From the NCBI RefSeq assembly GCF_029167375.1, contig NZ_JARFTP010000026.1:1-57358 (forward strand): a DNA stretch of 57,358 nucleotides, given 5' to 3'. Each line of letters starts with the position of its first letter. Position 1 is the first letter of the stretch. Both the position numbers and the translations under genes were made by a program. This document shows positions 54,450 through 57,358 of this stretch, one piece after another. The notes below the pieces were generated by a model. It was given only the letters and a program-made list of their open reading frames with translations. It searched no databases and was not told the origin of the DNA. Source of the stretch: Tsukamurella sp. 8F. GTDB lineage: Bacteria; Actinomycetota; Actinomycetes; Mycobacteriales; Mycobacteriaceae.

Positions 54450-55361
54450 ATGACCACGCGCACCACCATCGACTTCCTCTCCGGCGGCGAACGCTGCACC
54501 GGATGGCTGTACCTCCCCGACGGCAAGACTGCGAACACTAAGACTGCGCCGCCGGTGATCGTGATGGGTCACGGCTTGGGCAGCGTGCGGACCATGCGCC
54601 TGGACGCCTACGCTGAGCGGTTCGCCGCCGCCGGGTACGCGTGCCTGCTGTTCGACTACCGCCATTTCGGCGATAGCGAGGGGCATCCTCGCCAGCTTCT
54701 CGACATCACCAAGCAGCGTCAGGACTTCGCGGCAGCACTCGCCTACGCCCGTACACTTCCGTCCGTCGAGGGTGATCGGATCATCGTGTGGGGAACGTCC
54801 TTCGGTGGTGGACATGCCATCGCGACTGCCGCCGACGACGGCCACGTCAGCGCTGTGATCGCGCAGTGCCCCTTCACCGACGGCGTGGCCTCCGCCCGCG
54901 CGATAGCGCCGTGGACGTCGATCCGATTGACCGCGCTGGCCATCGTCGATCAGATCCGCGGCGCCCTGGGTGCCGCGCCACTGCTGGTGCCCACCGCCGG
55001 TGCGCCGGGCACGGTCGCGCTGATGACCGCCCCGGACGCCGAAGCGGGTTACCTGAACCTGGTACCCGCCGACGGTGCCGGTGGCTTCGAAAACCAGGCG
55101 GCAGCGCGGATCTCACTGCACCTGGTGCGCGACTTTCCCGGCCGTCGCGCAGCCGACATCACCGCCCCGATCCTGTTCGCGATCTGTGACGCCGACTCCG
55201 TCGCGCCGGCCGGCCCCACCCTGAAGTACGCCCGCACGGCGCCCGCCGGCGAGATCAAGCTCTACCCCGAAGGCCACTTCGACATCTACGTCGGCGAACC
55301 GTTCGAGCGCGTCATCACCGATCAGCTCGACTTCCTGTCCCGAACCGTCTCCGTCAGCTGA
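54450..55361 (+). CDS. Alpha/beta hydrolase (dienelactone hydrolase/acetyl xylan esterase-like)
   Basis: 303 residues. VIVMGHGLGSVR supplies the oxyanion strand, VWGTSFGGGHAIA the serine nucleophile, ICDADSVAP the acid and YPEGHFDIYVG the histidine. FDYRHFGDSEG is typical of this hydrolase group. First gene of a three-gene operon under the divergent TetR regulator. ATG 54450 follows GGAAGG; the longer ORF from 54174 runs across the tetR gene and its operator. The substrate is unknown; the pairing with EthD and DJ-1 proteins suggests oxidative or reactive-carbonyl metabolism. Confidence 0.88.
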   Translation: MTTRTTIDFLSGGERCTGWLYLPDGKTANTKTAPPVIVMGHGLGSVRTMRLDAYAERFAAAGYACLLFDYRHFGDSEGHPRQLLDITKQRQDFAAALAYARTLPSVEGDRIIVWGTSFGGGHAIATAADDGHVSAVIAQCPFTDGVASARAIAPWTSIRLTALAIVDQIRGALGAAPLLVPTAGAPGTVALMTAPDAEAGYLNLVPADGAGGFENQAAARISLHLVRDFPGRRAADITAPILFAICDADSVAPAGPTLKYARTAPAGEIKLYPEGHFDIYVGEPFERVITDQLDFLSRTVSVS

Positions 55362-55408
55362 ACGGCTCGTCGGCACCCACACATCCATCATCCCGAGGAG
55401 AATCGACC

Positions 55409-56278
55409 ATGACCGCCCGCAGCCTACTGACCCGACTACTGTTCCCCGCCAACGCACCCGACCCGAACCGCCCCACACCGCGTCAGATCGACGGCGTCAC
55501 CGTCTTCCTGCGCCTTCAGCTACAACCGCATCGCACTGCCACCGACGTGCGTCACGTCGTCGCCCCACTGCTGGCTCCCGATTCGACATCTCTCGCCACT
55601 CTCGGGGCCTCCCAGGTGTACCTCTATAGCGATGCCACCCACCGCGGCCTGGAACTGGCGCCGTTCATCCTCGGACGAACACACACCGCACTGACCGTGA
55701 TCAGCAAGATCGCCGGAAGGCCAACGCCGCCGAAGTTCAGCACCCACGTTGCGCCGGCCCCGGCGGCGATGCTCGAGATTCAATTCGACGCACCCCTGAC
55801 TGACGCGCAACACGCCGCGGTCGACGAGATCCGGGCCGCCCTCGCACCGCTGGCAAGCAACCTCAGCAGCGACGAATGCGATCGCCGCTACATCGTCGTG
55901 GACAGCCGGGCCAGCCGCCCCGCCGCGGTGTTCTTGACCGTGCTGACCCGAGTGCCCTGGAACCGCACCCTCGACCAGGCTCAGCACTACTGGATCAACA
56001 ATCACGCCGCGCTCGTGCACGACAACCTCTCCCGCACCAACATTGTTGGATACATCCAAGCGCACACCACCACCGACCCGAACAGCAAATACGACAACGA
56101 GTTCGGTGGCGTCGCCCCTATCGAGTTCGATAGTTTCGCCGACTACCAGCGCCAAGGCCGACGTCCAGCGTCCATGGGGTTCAACAACACCCTGTGCCTC
56201 GACGAAATGAACCTCACCATCGACTCTGAGATCTATCTCTTTCACCGCACCGCGCTGCTGCCCGAAACCGCCGACTAA
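55409..56278 (+). CDS. EthD-domain protein
   Basis: 289 residues. The C-terminal half (about 165-275) carries an EthD ferredoxin-like domain: LTRVPWNRTLDQAQHYWINNHAALVHDNL, then IVGYIQAHT and GGVAPIEFDSFADYQRQ. The N-terminal half (about 28-150) may be a second, degenerate copy of the same fold. EthD-like dimeric alpha-beta barrels occur with P450 ether-degradation and polyketide-oxidation genes. It follows the hydrolase by 47 nt with a GAGGAG site. The sequence uses more A-containing codons than genes further left, hinting at transfer. Confidence 0.82.
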   Translation: MTARSLLTRLLFPANAPDPNRPTPRQIDGVTVFLRLQLQPHRTATDVRHVVAPLLAPDSTSLATLGASQVYLYSDATHRGLELAPFILGRTHTALTVISKIAGRPTPPKFSTHVAPAPAAMLEIQFDAPLTDAQHAAVDEIRAALAPLASNLSSDECDRRYIVVDSRASRPAAVFLTVLTRVPWNRTLDQAQHYWINNHAALVHDNLSRTNIVGYIQAHTTTDPNSKYDNEFGGVAPIEFDSFADYQRQGRRPASMGFNNTLCLDEMNLTIDSEIYLFHRTALLPETAD

Positions 56279-56321
56279 GAAACCATTTCAATAGCCCACG
56301 CGACCACACGAGGAGGATCAC

Positions 56322-57074
56322 ATGCGGATACTGATGCCGCTACCCGACAACGATTTCGACGTCACCGAAGTAGCAGTGCCATGGCGCCTCATCACCGACG
56401 CCGGACACCACGTCGTCTTCGCCACCGAGCAGGCCGGGGTCGTGCCACAGGCTGATCCACGCCTCCTGAGCGGCGTGCTGTTCGGGCGACTCGGCGCCGA
56501 GCCCGAACCGAAACGGTTCTACCGGGAACTCACCGAATCCCCCGAGTTCCACGCCACGAGGTCCTGGTCCGAACTCGATGTCACCCAGTTCGACGGGCTG
56601 ATCCTCCCGGGCGGCCACGCGCCGGGAATGCGACAGTACCTCGGCTCAACATCGTTGCAGCGACAGGTCGCGCGATTCTGGAGCCTGAACAGGCCGGTCG
56701 GCGCAATCTGCCACGGCGTCCTGGTGCTCGCTCGCACCCAAGACGCGACCACCAACGCCAGCGTGCTGGCGGCCCGCAATACCACGTGCCTACCGAAATA
56801 CATGGAACGCAGCGCGTACTTCATCACAGCCTGGCGACTGGGCCGGTACTACCGCACCTATCCCGCTTACGTGGAAGACGAAGTCCAGGCGGCGCTCACC
56901 GACCCGAAGACACAGTTCCGACAAGGTCCACGCGAACCCGGCAAGCGTGGAACGGCCACCGATCACACCCACGCCTTCACCGTGACCGACGGAAACTACC
57001 TCTCCGCCCGCTGGCCCGGAGACGCATACCTATTCGGCGAGCGCTTCCTGGAACTCCTCAACGCACCTCGCTGA
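56322..57074 (+). CDS. DJ-1/PfpI-family protein
   Basis: 250 residues. The glutamine-amidotransferase-like fold shows DGLILPGGHAPGMRQYL and the nucleophile elbow GAICHGVLVLAR with the reactive cysteine; HTHAFTVTDGNYLSARWPGDAYLFGERFLELL closes the domain. Relatives include chaperones, glyoxalases and isonitrile hydratases. It is longer than PfpI (about 170-190 residues), with an insert near 55-85 as in the larger DJ-1 group. Third gene of the TetR-controlled operon, 43 nt after the EthD gene with GGAGGA. GC content is visibly lower than upstream. Confidence 0.85.
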   Translation: MRILMPLPDNDFDVTEVAVPWRLITDAGHHVVFATEQAGVVPQADPRLLSGVLFGRLGAEPEPKRFYRELTESPEFHATRSWSELDVTQFDGLILPGGHAPGMRQYLGSTSLQRQVARFWSLNRPVGAICHGVLVLARTQDATTNASVLAARNTTCLPKYMERSAYFITAWRLGRYYRTYPAYVEDEVQAALTDPKTQFRQGPREPGKRGTATDHTHAFTVTDGNYLSARWPGDAYLFGERFLELLNAPR

Positions 57075-57298
57075 TCGGCAGAGCGGAGCATCGTCATCGG
57101 CGCCGGGGGAGTTCGGGTTGACCGCGGCGATCCGGGCGCGCCGTGACCGGCCTGTCCGGCTCAGGTCGACGACGTTCGGCGCCTACCGCGGCCTTGCGCT
57201 GCGTGCGTTCGTCGGCGGCGGTGACCGTGGTGAGGTCGGCCGGCGAGTAGGAGAAGATGTCGCACACTGCAGCCGTAGAAACCTATCGTGTGCGTCTG
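57075..57298. other. Region after the DJ-1 gene, no supported gene
   Basis: No clear coding potential. A 76-codon plus-strand ORF starting at 57118 has low-complexity Arg/Gly content and no ribosome-binding site. A minus-strand open stretch encodes a hydrophilic segment without a start or recognisable domain, possibly a gene remnant. Confidence 0.35.
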
Positions 57299-57358
57299 GG
57301 GGATCAGGCAGCCAGTGCAACCGTGACAGTACATATGTCATAATGTAGATTATCGGCT
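57299..57358. promoter_or_regulatory. AT-rich palindromic segment at the right edge
   Basis: Contains TGACA...TGTCA arms with a 7-bp spacer around ACATATGT and, next to it, ATAATGTAGATTAT (12 of 14 bases symmetric). This is the most AT-rich stretch in the window and probably the control region of a gene beyond the edge. Confidence 0.4.

Noticed and set aside
57118-57348. 76-codon plus-strand ORF near the right edge
   Set aside because: No ribosome-binding site or leaderless promoter, low-complexity product, and it runs through the AT-rich palindromes.

Overview
The window is gene-dense, very GC-rich DNA (about 70% by eye) from an actinobacterium. The gene set fits the mycolic-acid group (Mycobacteriales, for example a Tsukamurella-, Gordonia- or Rhodococcus-like organism): monomeric NADP isocitrate dehydrogenase, KatG, an AccD-type carboxyltransferase, a paired LLM monooxygenase/FMN reductase of the corynebacterial CE1758/CE1759 type, a LytR-CpsA-Psr ligase, an ANTAR regulator and many leaderless genes. 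I cannot name the genus from the sequence. There are no rRNAs, tRNAs, CRISPR arrays, insertion sequences or phage genes that I can see, so this looks like chromosome with accessory patches.

Layout. 1-13.6 kb: flavodoxin, Tat-exported esterase, alpha/beta hydrolase, lactate 2-monooxygenase-like flavoenzyme, CPA2 antiporter, exonuclease III, zinc-type alcohol dehydrogenase, DUF4407-like coiled-coil membrane protein, diguanylate cyclase, a RibD_C-SRPBCC fusion, dienelactone hydrolase, COG4705-like membrane protein and a ProC-like reductase. 13.6-26 kb: katG with an isolated Fur-like palindrome but no adjacent furA; a GntR/MFS operon with an operator over the GntR start; the two-component LLM/FMN reductase pair; a serine hydrolase; lysoplasmalogenase; a PLA2-like secreted protein; a PxpB-PxpC fusion; a metallophosphatase. 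26-33.4 kb: an HTH-PASTA protein with a 20-bp palindrome touching its start codon, an acyl-CoA carboxyltransferase, icd, rifamycin monooxygenase (rox) behind a palindrome matching the rifamycin-associated element (RAE), and a COG0523 GTPase behind a Zur-like box.

33.7-42.7 kb: amino-acid permease, methyltransferase, then a second-type clpP pair (one subunit with an intact triad, the next with the nucleophilic serine replaced by alanine) facing a PopR/ClgR-like regulator that ends in an ssrA-like LALAA tail. Nearly identical operators lie before both the clpP pair and the regulator. There follow an MFS exporter with a His-rich tail, small secreted and basic proteins, a ribokinase preceded by a coupled 11-codon leaderless ORF, and an LCP ligase. 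42.7-47.7 kb: four LLM flavin monooxygenases, three in one operon and one divergent. 47.7-57.4 kb: a DUF5995-like secreted protein, a CGNR regulator divergent from an epoxide hydrolase across a perfect 10-bp inverted repeat, an exported hypothetical, a crotonase, a STAS/GAF-ANTAR pair, and a TetR regulator divergent from a hydrolase/EthD/DJ-1 operon with visibly different base composition.

The most interesting parts are the clpP/clpP(S to A)/LALAA-regulator module with its shared operator, the RAE-rox unit, the HTH-PASTA protein, and the many start codons placed exactly 6-7 nt after a TANNNT hexamer (leaderless transcription). Start codons below were chosen from ribosome-binding sites, leaderless promoter spacing and domain boundaries, and several differ from the longest possible ORF.
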